From the NCBI RefSeq assembly GCF_009496005.1, contig NZ_WIBF01000001.1, positions 372,001 to 436,000 of the forward strand: 64,000 nt of DNA. The letters run 5' to 3'. A program made the position numbers and the translations under genes. Source of the DNA: Tritonibacter litoralis. GTDB lineage: Bacteria > Pseudomonadota > Alphaproteobacteria > Rhodobacterales > Rhodobacteraceae. Below the pieces are notes generated by a model that had not been told where the DNA came from, searched no databases, and saw nothing but the letters and a program-made list of their open reading frames with translations. This document shows, piece after piece, positions 1 through 9,942 of the stretch (position 1 is the first letter of the stretch; each line of letters starts with the position of its first letter).

Positions 1-2
1 GC

Positions 3-167
3 GCCCTGGATCGCCTTCTGGCCGCTGGGCGCTATGTGATCCCGATCTGGCAATATGACGCGGCATTTATCGCCCATGTCCAAGAGCTGAAGTACCCTGA
101 CCACATTCCGATTTACGGCGATCGCGCCACGTATTTTCTGCCTGAAGTATGGTGGATTGAACCGTAA
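3..167 (+). CDS. C-terminal end of ABC transporter substrate-binding protein (family 5), partial
   Basis: Only the last 54 codons are in the window; the gene begins upstream. The reading frame runs from base 3 to a TAA at 165-167. It contains the pattern ALDRLLAAGRYVIPIW, which resembles the conserved C-terminal stretch of periplasmic peptide/nickel-type binding proteins (SBP family 5, including YejA-like ones). The tail ends in tryptophans, as often seen in that subgroup. The protein would deliver oligopeptides or similar solutes to an inner-membrane ABC permease; the permease and ATPase genes are not visible. Family assignment is moderately safe, substrate is unknown. A strong terminator follows directly. 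Confidence 0.65.
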   Translation, partial: ALDRLLAAGRYVIPIWQYDAAFIAHVQELKYPDHIPIYGDRATYFLPEVWWIEP

Positions 168-193
168 CCAACGGAACACGCATACACAGCGTT

Positions 194-226
194 AAAAACC
201 GCACCGCTCAAACGGTGCGGTTTTTT
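194..226 (+). terminator. Rho-independent terminator
   Basis: A 13-base-pair stem (194-206 with 213-225) around a 6-base CTCAAA loop, rich in GC at its core and followed by a run of T. It ends the transporter gene and isolates the arsenic cassette that follows. Confidence 0.9.
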
Positions 227-249
227 CTTGCATTTACAGCATATTTCTA

Positions 250-271
250 TATTTCATGAATTATGGAAATA
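250..271. promoter_or_regulatory. Candidate ArsR operator overlapping the start codon
   Basis: An imperfect dyad, TATTTC-N10-GAAATA, spans the ATG at 263; a second TATTTC lies at 242-247. The position fits autorepression by the ArsR domain encoded just downstream. The dyad is seen; the operator role is inferred. No clear ribosome binding site precedes the ATG, so the transcript may be leaderless or have a very short leader. Confidence 0.35.
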
Positions 272-1096
272 AACGTCATAGATAAGCTCTCTGCCCTGGC
301 GCATGAAAACCGGCTCGCCCTGTTTCGGCTGTTGGTCCGGCGTTACCCAGATGCGGTGCCCGCAGGTGAGGTGGCGCAGGCGTTGGGGTTCAAGGCCAAC
401 ACCACATCCACCTATTTATCGGCATTACGTAACGCCGGTTTGATCGATCAACGCCGCATGGGCACATCCTTGTGCTACGTTGCGCGGCTGGATGGATTGC
501 AGGGCATGTTTGATACATTGCTCTCAGAGTGCTGCCAAAACCGACCGGATGTTTGCAGTATTCCCGCGCATAGGCCGATCCCCCAACCCAGCTTGGACCG
601 ACCGCTCAAGGTTCTGTTTGTCTGCTCCGGAAACTCGGCCCGTTCCCTGTTGGCAGAGGCCCTGTTGAACGGCGAAGGTCAGGGCAAATTCATCGCCTAT
701 TCCGCGGGCACCACTCCGTCCGAAGCGCCAAACGCTGAGGCGCTCTCAACCCTTGCGGCGCGGGGATATGATGTCTCGCGCCTCTCCTCCAAAGGGCTTT
801 CACCGTTTCAGGCCGACGATGCGCCGACCATGGATCTGGTTGTGACCGTCTGTAATCAAGCCGCAAACGGAGAGCTACCGCACCTGCCCGGCCGCCCGCT
901 TCATGCCCACTGGGGCGTCGCAAACCCGCTGCATGACGGCACACAAACCAAGGTGGCAATGCGGTCGGCTTTTGAAATTCTGAAACACCGCATCCAGGCT
1001 TTTACCTGGCTGCCGTTTGACCGGCTCGATCCCTACGCCCTGCAGCATCGGATCGATGAAATCGGACATCTCACCCCAACACACAGCACGTCTTAA
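263..1096 (+). CDS. ArsR-type regulator fused to ArsC/low-molecular-weight phosphatase domain
   Basis: Two domains in one 277-residue chain. Residues 1-95 are a winged-helix ArsR repressor ending in a C90-C91-x6-C98 cluster (CCQNRPDVC), the type of As(III) site placed after the DNA-binding helix in some ArsR proteins. Residues about 115-270 are an LMW-PTP/arsenate-reductase fold with the P-loop CSGNSAR (C121, R127). A further Cys, C197, matches the second redox cysteine of thioredoxin-coupled ArsC. The third is missing: the GE-C-P seen in the next gene reads GELP here. The fusion may therefore bind arsenate or reduce it poorly, and act mainly as regulator. First gene of a three-gene cassette; 17 bases separate it from arsC. 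Confidence 0.85.
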   Translation: MEINVIDKLSALAHENRLALFRLLVRRYPDAVPAGEVAQALGFKANTTSTYLSALRNAGLIDQRRMGTSLCYVARLDGLQGMFDTLLSECCQNRPDVCSIPAHRPIPQPSLDRPLKVLFVCSGNSARSLLAEALLNGEGQGKFIAYSAGTTPSEAPNAEALSTLAARGYDVSRLSSKGLSPFQADDAPTMDLVVTVCNQAANGELPHLPGRPLHAHWGVANPLHDGTQTKVAMRSAFEILKHRIQAFTWLPFDRLDPYALQHRIDEIGHLTPTHSTS

Positions 1097-1113
1097 CAAG
1101 GGACATACAAGCA

Positions 1114-1590
1114 ATGAACATTCTGGTTTTGTGTACAGGAAACTCAGCCCGATCGATCCTGCTGGAGTCGATCTTCAACACATTGGGCAAAGATCGCGTC
1201 ACGGCGTTTTCGGCCGGATCGCAGCCCGCAGGGAAAGTGCACCCGCAGTCGATCAAGCTGCTGACCGAGCTTGGACACGACGTATCCGGCGCACGATCCA
1301 AATCCTGGGATGAGTTCGGCGGCCCGGACGCGCCACGGATGGATATTGTCATCACCGTTTGCGCATCGGCTGCCGGCGAAACATGCCCCGTTTGGGCAGG
1401 CGCGCCGGTGCGGTGCCATTGGGGTGTCGAAGACCCTGCTGCAGCGGAAGAACCAGAATGGGATGAAGCCTTCAAAACCGCTTATACTATCTTGAAAAAA
1501 CGGGCAGAAGCTCTGTTGGAGGTCAAATTCGAAAACCTGGAACTGCCCGCCCTGACAGCTGAGCTCAAGCGTATTGGAGAGCTGGTATGA
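1114..1590 (+). CDS. arsC: Arsenate reductase, LMW-PTP/thioredoxin-type
   Basis: Reduces arsenate to arsenite in the cytoplasm. The 158-residue protein has the P-loop CTGNSAR at residues 7-13 and both later redox cysteines, C83 (ITVC) and C91 (GETCP), so the full three-cysteine relay of thioredoxin-coupled ArsC is present. It also carries the HWGVEDP signature common in proteobacterial members. It contrasts with the upstream fusion protein, which lacks the third cysteine. The ATG at 1114 follows an AAGGGACA purine-rich stretch. The stop overlaps the start of the aquaporin gene by four bases, so the two are probably translationally coupled, with product and efflux channel made together. Confidence 0.92.
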   Translation: MNILVLCTGNSARSILLESIFNTLGKDRVTAFSAGSQPAGKVHPQSIKLLTELGHDVSGARSKSWDEFGGPDAPRMDIVITVCASAAGETCPVWAGAPVRCHWGVEDPAAAEEPEWDEAFKTAYTILKKRAEALLEVKFENLELPALTAELKRIGELV

Positions 1591-2243
1591 ACGCGCAGAA
1601 ACTTCTGGCAGAAGGGCTGGGGACAGCCTTTCTTCTGATCAGCGTCATCGGGTCCGGCATCATGGCGGAAACACTGGCGCAGGGGAACGTGGCCTTGGCC
1701 CTTTTGGCAAACGCCATTGCCACAGGCTGTATGCTGTTTGCCATTATCACCACATTGGGCCCGATTTCCGGCGCGCATTTCAATCCAGCTGTGTCTCTGG
1801 CCTTTGCGCTGCGCGGCGACCTGCCGTGGAAAGATTTTGGCCCTTATGTTCTGATCCAGATCATCGGCGGGATCCTCGGCGTTTGGGCCTGTCATTGGAT
1901 GTTTGACCAATCGATCCTGCAGACCTCTGCCACAATGCACAGAACCGGCGTATCGCAATGGTTCTCGGAAATCGTGGCGACCTTTGGTCTGTTGTTTGTG
2001 ATCTTTGGCGGATTGCGCAGCAAGCCCGAAGCGATCCCAACTCTGGTCGCGCTCTATATCACGGGTGCCTACTGGTACACATCGTCAACCAGCTTTGCGA
2101 ACCCGGCTGTCACCATTGCACGTGGCTTTTCGGATACTTTCGCCGGTATCTACCCCGGCCACATCGTGATGTTCATCGTTATGCAGTTGATCGCTGTTGG
2201 CATCGGACATGTGGTTCTGCGCATTCTGTTTGCAGAAGAATAA
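1587..2243 (+). CDS. aqpS: Aquaglyceroporin AqpS, arsenite channel
   Basis: A 218-residue MIP-family channel with two NPA boxes (N66-P-A in GAHFNPAVS and N172-P-A in SFANPAVTIARG) and six hydrophobic segments. In Sinorhizobium meliloti a channel of this kind, AqpS, replaces ArsB in the ars operon and lets arsenite flow out down its gradient. The same logic fits here: no ArsB or Acr3 pump gene lies nearby, and the gene overlaps arsC by four bases (ATGA). Arsenite transport is inferred from context; the fold assignment is secure. A short 7-base-pair hairpin without a T run follows at 2241-2261. Confidence 0.9.
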   Translation: MNAQKLLAEGLGTAFLLISVIGSGIMAETLAQGNVALALLANAIATGCMLFAIITTLGPISGAHFNPAVSLAFALRGDLPWKDFGPYVLIQIIGGILGVWACHWMFDQSILQTSATMHRTGVSQWFSEIVATFGLLFVIFGGLRSKPEAIPTLVALYITGAYWYTSSTSFANPAVTIARGFSDTFAGIYPGHIVMFIVMQLIAVGIGHVVLRILFAEE

Positions 2244-2258
2244 CGCAAATCCAATGCG

Positions 2259-2882
2259 TTACGCCAAGGACGTCACCCACAAAATGGTGGCGTCCTCATC
2301 ACTGACAGAGACAACGTTATGCCCCATCGTCGCGTCATAATAGGCACTGTCGCCGCGGCGCATTTCGATGGGTTCATAGAACTCGGTGAACAGCTTGATC
2401 ACGCCTGTGAGGACATACAGAAACTCCTCTCCGTCGTGACGCACCCAGCCATCAAATTCATCCATGGACCGCGCCCGCACTCGCGCCCGATAAGGCAGCA
2501 TCTGCTTGCGCGACAGACCATCCGCCAGTAGCTCATGCTCATAGGTGGCGGTGGCGTGCGCCGCGCCCTGTCCTGACTTGGTCACCGTAAAGCGGCCATT
2601 GACCTGTTCCCGCTTCGGCGGTGTAAACAACTGAGGAATCGAAATCTCCAACCCTTCGGCCAGTTTCTTCAACGCCTCATAGGTCGGTGACATCTGCCCG
2701 TTTTCAATTTTGGACAAGGTGGATCGCGCCAAACCGGCCTGGTTTGCGGCGTGTTCCAACGTCCAATCGCGTGCCTTGCGCAGCTCCCGCACCCGCGCCC
2801 CAAGGTCAAGCGCCTCGGGTTCGGTTGTGTTGCCACTCTCACGAGCAATTGAAATCAGGGATTTGGGATCTTTATCGGTCAT
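2259..2882 (-). CDS. XRE-family regulator with C-terminal cupin domain
   Basis: Residues about 25-85 form an XRE helix-turn-helix (RVRELRKARDWTLEHAANQAGL, then STLSKIENGQMSPT). Residues about 110-205 form a cupin_2 beta-barrel with HDGEEFLYVLTG and a later GH motif. Such HTH-cupin proteins sense small metabolites and control nearby transport or catabolic genes. An upstream ATG at 2906 is in frame, but the one at 2882 (MTDKDPKS) gives the usual length of 207 residues. The gene is divergent from the acyl-CoA synthetase gene, with about 64 bases between them, so that two-gene unit is a likely target. The ligand is unknown. Confidence 0.85.
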   Translation of the reverse strand: MTDKDPKSLISIARESGNTTEPEALDLGARVRELRKARDWTLEHAANQAGLARSTLSKIENGQMSPTYEALKKLAEGLEISIPQLFTPPKREQVNGRFTVTKSGQGAAHATATYEHELLADGLSRKQMLPYRARVRARSMDEFDGWVRHDGEEFLYVLTGVIKLFTEFYEPIEMRRGDSAYYDATMGHNVVSVSDEDATILWVTSLA

Positions 2883-2946
2883 GGGCCTTCTATAAGATGC
2901 ACGCACAAGCCTTGCAACGTGTCCTAACGCAGGTTAGCCCAAAGTT

Positions 2947-4455
2947 ATGTTGTCCATTTTCGACCAAGGTCGCCCACACCCCTGCCCGCCTGACTTTAAC
3001 CTCAGCGCATATGTTCTGCGCATGGCTCAGGATTTCCCAACGAAGACGGCGTTGGAAATCGTATCCGCGTCAGATCACCAGCACATGGATTATGCGACGT
3101 TAGAGCAGCGCGTTCGGGCTGTTGGCACTGGTCTTTTGGAAACAGGGCTGCAACCGGGCGACATTGTGCTGCTGCGGCTGGGCAATACAATTGATTTTCC
3201 CATCGCCTTTCTGGGCGCGATCGCGGCTGGACTTGTCCCTGTCCCGACCTCATCGCAATTGACGAAGCGTGAGGTTGCCTCCATCATCGCGACCCTTTCC
3301 CCGCGCGCGGTCTTGCATGACCCAAGCGTGTCCACTGCACCGCATGCCAGAACGATTGATCGGAACACGCTACGTGCCATGTGGGAACTACCGGCCTGTG
3401 TTTACGATCTGGGTGATCCGGACCGGTTAGCCTATGTGGTTTACACCTCTGGCACAAGCGGTCAGGCGCGGCCCGTGGCGCATGCGCACCGTGCGATCTG
3501 GGCGCGCAAAATGATGATCCGGGATTGGTATGGGCTGTCCTCACAGGATCGTTTGATGCATGCCGGTGCGTTTAACTGGACCTTTACATTGGGTACAGGG
3601 CTTATGGATCCATGGTCCATGGGGGCCACTGCAGTGATCCCAGATGCGGATGTCAGCCATGATCAGCTGCCCACCCTTCTTGAACAGAACGACGTTACAA
3701 TTTTTGCAGCAGTGCCAGGCGTGTACCGAAAGATTTTGAAGCACTCTGACGCACTGTCTTTCCCAAATCTCCGGCACTGTCTCAGTGCTGGAGAGAAACT
3801 GTCACCTACGATACGAACCAAATGGCAGACAGCAACCCAAACCCAGATTTACGAGGCTTTTGGGATGTCGGAATGCTCTACCTTTATCTCACACGGGCCT
3901 GGTCGAACTGCCGCCCCAGACAGCCTTGGGCGGCCGCAATCCGGGCGGCGGATTGCGATCCTGAACGATGCTGGGCCTGTTCCTTTGGGAGACACCGGCG
4001 TCATCGCCGTCCATGCCTCTGATCCAGGTCTGATGAAAGGTTATATCGGCGCCCCGGATGAGACCCGTGCAAGATTTCAGGGCGAGTGGTTTTTGACCGG
4101 TGACCACGGCAGAATGACCGAGGACGGCAGCATTTTCTATGACGGCCGCCACGACGACATGATGAACGCCGGTGGGTTTCGGGTTTCCCCGATTGAAGTT
4201 GAGCAAGCGCTTGGCCGCTGCCCCGGGCTGACGCAGATCGCGGTCACCGCCGTATCGCCCAAACCAGATGTCGAGATCATCGCAGCTTTCTATGTAGCTT
4301 CACCGGAACTTGATCCAGAAACTCTTTCACAGTTTGCTGAGACATGTTTGGCTGAGTATAAGCGCCCGAAAACATATCAGCGCATGGATGCGCTGCCGAC
4401 CAACCCGAATGGAAAGCTGAACCGCCGCGCCCTTCGGAACAGCTTTGAAGGATAA
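2947..4455 (+). CDS. AMP-dependent acyl-CoA synthetase/ligase
   Basis: A 502-residue ANL-superfamily enzyme that would activate a carboxylic acid with ATP and join it to CoA. The phosphate loop reads YTSGTSGQARP, with Ser/Thr/Gly as expected. Later core motifs are YEAFGMSE, the TGDHG aspartate and the hinge-region YDGRHDDMMNAGGFRVSPIEVE. The C-terminal catalytic lysine lies in NPNGKLNR. The substrate cannot be read from sequence; a benzoate- or medium-chain-like acid is possible. It is followed after 6 bases by a DsbA-fold gene, suggesting a shared catabolic unit controlled by the divergent XRE-cupin regulator. Confidence 0.88.
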   Translation: MLSIFDQGRPHPCPPDFNLSAYVLRMAQDFPTKTALEIVSASDHQHMDYATLEQRVRAVGTGLLETGLQPGDIVLLRLGNTIDFPIAFLGAIAAGLVPVPTSSQLTKREVASIIATLSPRAVLHDPSVSTAPHARTIDRNTLRAMWELPACVYDLGDPDRLAYVVYTSGTSGQARPVAHAHRAIWARKMMIRDWYGLSSQDRLMHAGAFNWTFTLGTGLMDPWSMGATAVIPDADVSHDQLPTLLEQNDVTIFAAVPGVYRKILKHSDALSFPNLRHCLSAGEKLSPTIRTKWQTATQTQIYEAFGMSECSTFISHGPGRTAAPDSLGRPQSGRRIAILNDAGPVPLGDTGVIAVHASDPGLMKGYIGAPDETRARFQGEWFLTGDHGRMTEDGSIFYDGRHDDMMNAGGFRVSPIEVEQALGRCPGLTQIAVTAVSPKPDVEIIAAFYVASPELDPETLSQFAETCLAEYKRPKTYQRMDALPTNPNGKLNRRALRNSFEG

Positions 4456-4461
4456 ACCATT

Positions 4462-5118
4462 ATGGTTACAGTGAAACTTGACGTTCTGTCCGATCCGATC
4501 TGCCCCTGGTGCTATATTGGCAAGGCAAATCTGGACAAGGCTTTGGCAGAGCTGGGTGAGCATCCGTTTGTCATTGAATGGCATCCTTTCCAGCTGAACC
4601 CGGACATGCCGATCGACGGGATGGATCGACGCGCCTATTTAGAAGGCAAGTTCGGCGGTAAAGACGGGGCTGTGCGTGCCTATGCACCGGTTGTCGACCA
4701 CGCGGAAAAGGCTGGGTTGACCATCAACCTGGACAAGATCGCGCGCACGCCCAATACGCTGAACGCGCATCGGATGATCCACTGGGCCGGTGTAGAAGGC
4801 AAGCAGACAGGTGTAGTCGACGCCCTGTTCCAAGCCTATTTTGTGGACGGCAAAGACATTGGATCCATCGACACGCTGGTTGAAATTGGCACATCCGTGG
4901 GCCTTGAGGCGGACGTCATTCGCAAGCTGCTAGAAGGTGAAAATGATCTGGAGGATATCCGCCAGCGCGACGCGCATTCGCGTAAAATGGGGGTGAGCTC
5001 GGTTCCGACCTTCATCATTGCCAATCAGCATGCGGTTCCCGGCGCACAACCGCCCGAGTTGTGGAAGCAGGTCATCGCCGACATCACCGAACAGCTGCAA
5101 CAGGCCGAATCTGAATAG
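4462..5118 (+). CDS. DsbA-family oxidoreductase (FrnE / HCCA-isomerase-like)
   Basis: A 218-residue thioredoxin-fold protein with a large helical insertion. The N-terminus carries SDPICPWCYIG, the CPWC dithiol motif of FrnE-type proteins, which are relatives of 2-hydroxychromene-2-carboxylate isomerase. The C-terminal cis-proline loop reads GVSSVPTFII. No signal peptide is seen, so it is cytoplasmic. It could act as a polyketide/aromatic isomerase-like enzyme or as a thiol oxidoreductase; the CPWC motif favours the latter. It lies 6 bases after the acyl-CoA synthetase gene and is probably co-transcribed. Confidence 0.82.
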   Translation: MVTVKLDVLSDPICPWCYIGKANLDKALAELGEHPFVIEWHPFQLNPDMPIDGMDRRAYLEGKFGGKDGAVRAYAPVVDHAEKAGLTINLDKIARTPNTLNAHRMIHWAGVEGKQTGVVDALFQAYFVDGKDIGSIDTLVEIGTSVGLEADVIRKLLEGENDLEDIRQRDAHSRKMGVSSVPTFIIANQHAVPGAQPPELWKQVIADITEQLQQAESE

Positions 5119-5241
5119 TCTGCCTGAACTAAGCGCTTGAAATTTAACACAGGAATTTTCTGGCCGCATTAGTTAACATGTTGTACAAGTAAACAAGCAA
5201 GCGGCGGTCATTGCCGTTTGCTTTGTTCAAAGAGACCCCCT

Positions 5242-6465
5242 GTGCCCCAATCAAAACACTCCATCGGCAAGACCGAGCTGACCGCTATGGTCGCTTTGAG
5301 TTTTGCGCTCATCGCCTTCTCTATCGACGCGATGCTTCCCGCTTTGCCTCAGATCGCGACCGAGCTGTCGTCGCAAGATCCAAACAAAGCCCAGCTGGTA
5401 TTGTCGACATTCCTTTTAGGCATGGGGATCGGATTCTTCTTTGTCGGTCCGATTTCCGACGCGGTTGGCCGACGCCCAGTCTTAATCGGCGGCGCTCTTC
5501 TCTACGCAGTGGCGGCCTTGTTGGCCGCGTTAAGCAACTCTCTGGAAGTCCTTCTGTTGTCACGATTTTTCATGGGTGTCTGCGCTGCTGGTCCGCGGAT
5601 TGTGGGTCTGGCTGTGGTTCGTGACCTGTTCAAAGGGCGCGATATGGCTCAGGTTGTCTCCTATGCCGTAATGATATTCACTCTTGCCCCAGCCGTTGCG
5701 CCGGCCGTAGGCGCCGCAATTTTGTTGTTTTCTGGATGGCGAAGCATCTTTGTGGCGTTTTTCATATTTGCAGTTGTCCTGTTGGCCTGGGTTGGCGGTC
5801 GCCTGCCAGAAACACTAACACGGGAAAAGCGGGCGCCAATGCGACTGTCCTCGCTCATTTCAGCCTCACAAGAGGTATTCTCTAATCCAGTTGCGCGCAC
5901 GTCGATGGTTCTCCAATCGCTGATAATCGGCATGCTCTTTGCCATGCTGACCTCCGTGCAGCAGATCTACGGTGAGATTTTTGGCCGTGCTGAGAGCTTT
6001 CCATATTGGTTTGCGATAGTCGCTTTGGTCAGCGGCGTGGGCAGTATGGCCAACGCTAAGTTAGTGACACGCCTAGGGATGCGGGTGATTATTTCCTTTG
6101 GGCTTGCCGTACAAACCTGTGTCAGCCTGTTGGTTCTGACCCTCAGCTTGGCAGTGGCGCCTGAACAGATGCCATTTGCACTGTTTGTTATCTGGCAATG
6201 TACCGTCTTTTTGATGATAGCAACATCAATGGGCAATCTAAATGCAATGGCAATGGAACCTTTGGGTCATATCGCGGGTCTTGCCGCCTCATTGATGTCT
6301 GCGATTTCAACGGTTTGCGGAGTGGTCATTGCGACACCGATTGGACAAATGTTCGACGGCACCCTGCGACCAATTTCCGGCGCGCTGTTTGTCATGGCTT
6401 TGGTGTCATGGCTGGTTATGCGCGGGCTCAACCGAAACGAAGCAACCACAGCCGCGGCGGAGTAA
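5242..6465 (+). CDS. MFS multidrug exporter, Bcr/CflA type
   Basis: About 407 residues with twelve predicted membrane helices. The first half carries the Bcr/CflA signatures: SIDAMLPALPQIA in helix 1, PISDAVGRRPVLI after helix 2, and RFMGVCAAGPRIVGLAVVRD in the helix 4/5 region. Such carriers export drugs, dipeptides or similar compounds using the proton gradient. The GTG at 5242 follows an AGAGA purine stretch and is preferred; an in-frame TTG at 5218 would add eight residues. It stands alone between the synthetase unit and convergent mfd. Substrate unknown. Confidence 0.88.
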   Translation: MPQSKHSIGKTELTAMVALSFALIAFSIDAMLPALPQIATELSSQDPNKAQLVLSTFLLGMGIGFFFVGPISDAVGRRPVLIGGALLYAVAALLAALSNSLEVLLLSRFFMGVCAAGPRIVGLAVVRDLFKGRDMAQVVSYAVMIFTLAPAVAPAVGAAILLFSGWRSIFVAFFIFAVVLLAWVGGRLPETLTREKRAPMRLSSLISASQEVFSNPVARTSMVLQSLIIGMLFAMLTSVQQIYGEIFGRAESFPYWFAIVALVSGVGSMANAKLVTRLGMRVIISFGLAVQTCVSLLVLTLSLAVAPEQMPFALFVIWQCTVFLMIATSMGNLNAMAMEPLGHIAGLAASLMSAISTVCGVVIATPIGQMFDGTLRPISGALFVMALVSWLVMRGLNRNEATTAAAE

Positions 6466-6473
6466 TCCGCCGC

Positions 6474-9400
6474 TCAGGCTTTGGCTTTCTTCTTCTCGGC
6501 AATCAGCTTTTCCGCCAAATCACGGGCAATAGCAAAGGCGCCTTTGATCTTGTCCGCATCTGATCTCCAGTCGCGGCGCACCACAATCTTGTTGTCTTTG
6601 ACTTTTGCCAGACCATTTTGCCCCTGGATAAAGTCAACCAACCCTTGCGGAGAGGCAAATTTGTCATTGTGGAACTGAATGGTCGCCCCTTTGGGCCCGC
6701 CATCAAGCTTGGCGATGCCTGCCCGTTTGCACATGGCTTTGATGCGAACAACCAGCATCAAGGTGTTGACCTCTTTGGGTAATTTTCCAAACCGGTCAAT
6801 CAGCTCTGCAGCAAACCCTTCCAGCTCGACCTTGGTCGACAGCGATGACAGTCGACGATAGAGCCCCAAGCGCACATCCAGATCCGGCACATAATCGTCC
6901 GGGATCAGAACCGGAACGCCCAGATTGATCTGCGGCGCCCATTGTTCGTCGTGATCACTCAACCCTTCGGCCTCGCCCGACTTGATCTTGGAAATCGCCT
7001 CTTCCAGCATGGATTGATAGAGCTCATAGCCCACGTCGCGCATCTGCCCGGACTGCTCTTCGCCAAGGAGGTTGCCGGCCCCACGGATATCAAGGTCTTG
7101 CGAGGCAAGCGTAAACCCAGCCCCAAGCGTATCAAGGGAACCCAGAACCCGAAGCCGCTTTTCCGCTGTATCCGTCAGACGCTGTCGTGGTTTTGTCGTC
7201 AAATAGGCATAGGCGCGGGTTTTTGATCGTCCCACACGTCCCCGGATTTGATAAAGCTGCGCCAGACCAAACATATCCGCGCGATGTACAATCATTGTAT
7301 TGGCTGTTGGAATATCAAGTCCGGATTCCACAATCGTTGTGGCCAGCAACACATTGAATTTGCCATCATAAAAGGCATTCATCCGCTCGTCCAGCTCACC
7401 AGCGGCAAGCTGACCATGGGCGACAACATAGTTCAACTCCGGCAGCTGCTCTTTCAAGAACGCTTCAACTTCAGCCAGATCTGAAATCCGCGGCACCACA
7501 TAAAAGCTCTGCCCGCCGCGATAATGTTCCCGCAACAAGGCCTCGCGGATGGTAACCGCGTCAAATTCGCTGACATAGGTGCGAATAGCCAAACGGTCGA
7601 CCGGCGGAGTTCCAATGATCGACAAGTCCCGCACACCCGTGAGGCTCAATTGCAGTGTCCGTGGGATCGGCGTCGCCGTCAGCGTCAGCACATGGATGTC
7701 GCTGCGCAGCTGTTTCAGCCGTTCCTTGTGCGCGACGCCGAAGTGCTGTTCTTCGTCAATGATCAACAGGCCCAGGTTCTGAAACCGGATATTCTTGGCC
7801 AACAAAGCATGCGTGCCAACCACAATATCCACAGTCCCACGGCTCAAGCCTTCACGGGTTTTGTTTGCCTCACCTGATGAAACAAACCGCGACAACTGCC
7901 TGACTTCCAAAGGAAACCCTCGGAACCGTTCGGCAAATCCCGCCGCGTGTTGACGCGCCAGCAAGGTTGTCGGAGCCACAATTGCGACCTGCATGCCAGA
8001 CATGGCCGCCACAAAGGCCGCGCGCATCGCAACCTCGGTCTTGCCAAAGCCTACATCCCCACAGACCAGACGATCCATCGGTGCGCCTGATTGCAGATCC
8101 TCCATCACATCCGTGATCGCACGCAGCTGATCCTCTGTCTCCTGATATGGGAAACGTGCCGAGAACTCTTCCCAAGCATGGGGCGGCGGGTCCATCACTG
8201 GTGCCTTGCGCAAGGCCCGCTCTGCCGCGATCCGGATCAGGCGGTCTGCCATTTCGCGGATGCGTTCCTTGAGCTTGGCCTTTTTCGCCTGCCACGCACC
8301 ACCGCCAAGACGGTCCAAGAGCCCTTCGTCGTGACCATATTTGCTGAGCAGTTCGATGTTCTCGACCGGCAGATACAGCTTTGACGCTTCAGCATATTCC
8401 AAGAGAAGACACTCATGCGCGGCGCCTGCGGCGGTGACCACTTCCAGCCCTTTGTAGCGCCCGATCCCATGGTCTACATGGACCACCAAATCACCAGGTG
8501 TCAGCGATTGGGTTTCTGTCAGGAAGTTTTCTGCCTTGCGCCGTTTTTTGGGCGCGCGGATCAGCCGGTCACCCAACACATCCTGTTCAGAAATTACGGT
8601 CATATCCGGCGCTTGGAAGCCGTGTTCCAGGGCCCAGACGGCCAAATGCAGGCCGGACTTGCCAATCCTGGTGCCGTCCCGGATCGGGATTACCTCGGCC
8701 AGGCCCTCATCCTCGATCAAACCGGTCAGTCGTTCCCGCGCGCCCTCGGAGTAAGATGCGATCACAACCGGACCATCAGCCAGACGCGATTTAATATGAT
8801 CCGCTAAGGCACTAAAAAGACTGATACTTTCCTGTTGACGTTCCGGCGCAAAATTGCGCCCAATTCGCGCGCCTGCATCCAAAACACCCGGGCCCGAGGC
8901 CTGCGCCAATGGATGAAAGGCAACGACACGATGCGCAGCAACCGCCGTCATCCAATCGGCGTCATTGAGATACAACAGCTCGGGCGGCGTGGGCTTATAG
9001 ATCGAATCCAATCGCCCCTTTTGCGCCATGGCAATTTTGCGGGTCTCATATTGGTCGGCAATCGTCTCCCACCGCGCAAGACGCGCAGGGGTCACCTGAT
9101 CATCCAATGTAACCGTGGCCCCCGGCACATAGTCAAACAGCGTTTCCAAGGTTTCATGGAAGAAGGGCAGCCAATGTTCCATGCCCTGATGTTTCCGCCC
9201 GGCGCTGACCGCTTCGTACAGCGGATCATCACTGCCTGCGGCCCCAAATTCAATTCGGTAGTTCTGCCGGAACCGGGTGATGGCCGCCTCATCCAGAATC
9301 ACCTCGGACACAGGCGCAAGTTCAATTGCGCTCAGCTTTTCGGTGGTGCGTTGCGACACCGGATCAAACCGGCGCGCGCTGTCGAGCACATCCCCAAAAA

Positions 9401-9926
9401 GATCCAACCGCACCGGGCCGCTTTCACCGGGTGGGAAAATATCAATAATGCCGCCGCGCACTGCATAATCGCCGGGTTCCATCACCGTTGGGCTTTGGGA
9501 AAACCCCATACGCACCAGAAACTTACGCAGCGCATCTTCGTCGATGCGATGATCAACCTGCCCATAGAAAACGGCTTCTTTCAACACAGATCGCGCGGGC
9601 AATCGCTGTGTCGCGGCGTTAAGCGATGTCAAAAGGACAAATTGTTTTGGCGCTTGGTGCAACAAAATCGCCAGCGTCGCCATGCGCGCGGCAGAGACGT
9701 CGGGGTTCGGCGACACCCGGTCATAGGGCAGGCAATCCCATCCCGGAAAGACAAACACAGGCGTGTCCGGCGCAAAAAACGCCAGGGCCGCGCGGGTGGC
9801 TTCCAGCCGTTTGTCGTCGCGGGCGACATGCACCACCGGGCGACCTGATGTTTCAAGCTCGTGAAGGATCTGGCGTGCGTCGAACCCTTCGGGGACGCCG
9901 CCCATTTTGACCTGTTGTCCAGCCAT
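6474..9926 (-). CDS. mfd: Transcription-repair coupling factor Mfd
   Basis: An 1150-residue ATP-dependent translocase that removes RNA polymerase stalled at DNA lesions and recruits UvrA. The N-terminal UvrB-like module has the [18 protein letters not shown] region. A middle RNAP-interaction domain begins near the [20 protein letters not shown] stretch. The helicase motors carry Walker [12 protein letters not shown], the DEEQHFG box, TATPIPRTL and [11 protein letters not shown]. The C-terminal TRCF domain is complete. Length is normal for the family. The long plus-strand open frames inside it are shadows. The neighbouring small membrane protein gene lies 16 bases upstream in the same direction and may be co-transcribed. 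Confidence 0.97.
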   Translation of the reverse strand: MAGQQVKMGGVPEGFDARQILHELETSGRPVVHVARDDKRLEATRAALAFFAPDTPVFVFPGWDCLPYDRVSPNPDVSAARMATLAILLHQAPKQFVLLTSLNAATQRLPARSVLKEAVFYGQVDHRIDEDALRKFLVRMGFSQSPTVMEPGDYAVRGGIIDIFPPGESGPVRLDLFGDVLDSARRFDPVSQRTTEKLSAIELAPVSEVILDEAAITRFRQNYRIEFGAAGSDDPLYEAVSAGRKHQGMEHWLPFFHETLETLFDYVPGATVTLDDQVTPARLARWETIADQYETRKIAMAQKGRLDSIYKPTPPELLYLNDADWMTAVAAHRVVAFHPLAQASGPGVLDAGARIGRNFAPERQQESISLFSALADHIKSRLADGPVVIASYSEGARERLTGLIEDEGLAEVIPIRDGTRIGKSGLHLAVWALEHGFQAPDMTVISEQDVLGDRLIRAPKKRRKAENFLTETQSLTPGDLVVHVDHGIGRYKGLEVVTAAGAAHECLLLEYAEASKLYLPVENIELLSKYGHDEGLLDRLGGGAWQAKKAKLKERIREMADRLIRIAAERALRKAPVMDPPPHAWEEFSARFPYQETEDQLRAITDVMEDLQSGAPMDRLVCGDVGFGKTEVAMRAAFVAAMSGMQVAIVAPTTLLARQHAAGFAERFRGFPLEVRQLSRFVSSGEANKTREGLSRGTVDIVVGTHALLAKNIRFQNLGLLIIDEEQHFGVAHKERLKQLRSDIHVLTLTATPIPRTLQLSLTGVRDLSIIGTPPVDRLAIRTYVSEFDAVTIREALLREHYRGGQSFYVVPRISDLAEVEAFLKEQLPELNYVVAHGQLAAGELDERMNAFYDGKFNVLLATTIVESGLDIPTANTMIVHRADMFGLAQLYQIRGRVGRSKTRAYAYLTTKPRQRLTDTAEKRLRVLGSLDTLGAGFTLASQDLDIRGAGNLLGEEQSGQMRDVGYELYQSMLEEAISKIKSGEAEGLSDHDEQWAPQINLGVPVLIPDDYVPDLDVRLGLYRRLSSLSTKVELEGFAAELIDRFGKLPKEVNTLMLVVRIKAMCKRAGIAKLDGGPKGATIQFHNDKFASPQGLVDFIQGQNGLAKVKDNKIVVRRDWRSDADKIKGAFAIARDLAEKLIAEKKKAKA

Positions 9927-9942
9927 TGCCCAAGCCCTCGCG

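Noticed and set aside
2241-2261. 7-bp inverted repeat after aqpS
   Set aside because: The stem is short and no T run follows; not enough for a terminator call.
8835-9848. 337-codon plus-strand frame inside mfd
   Set aside because: Antisense shadow of mfd, which is complete in the other strand.
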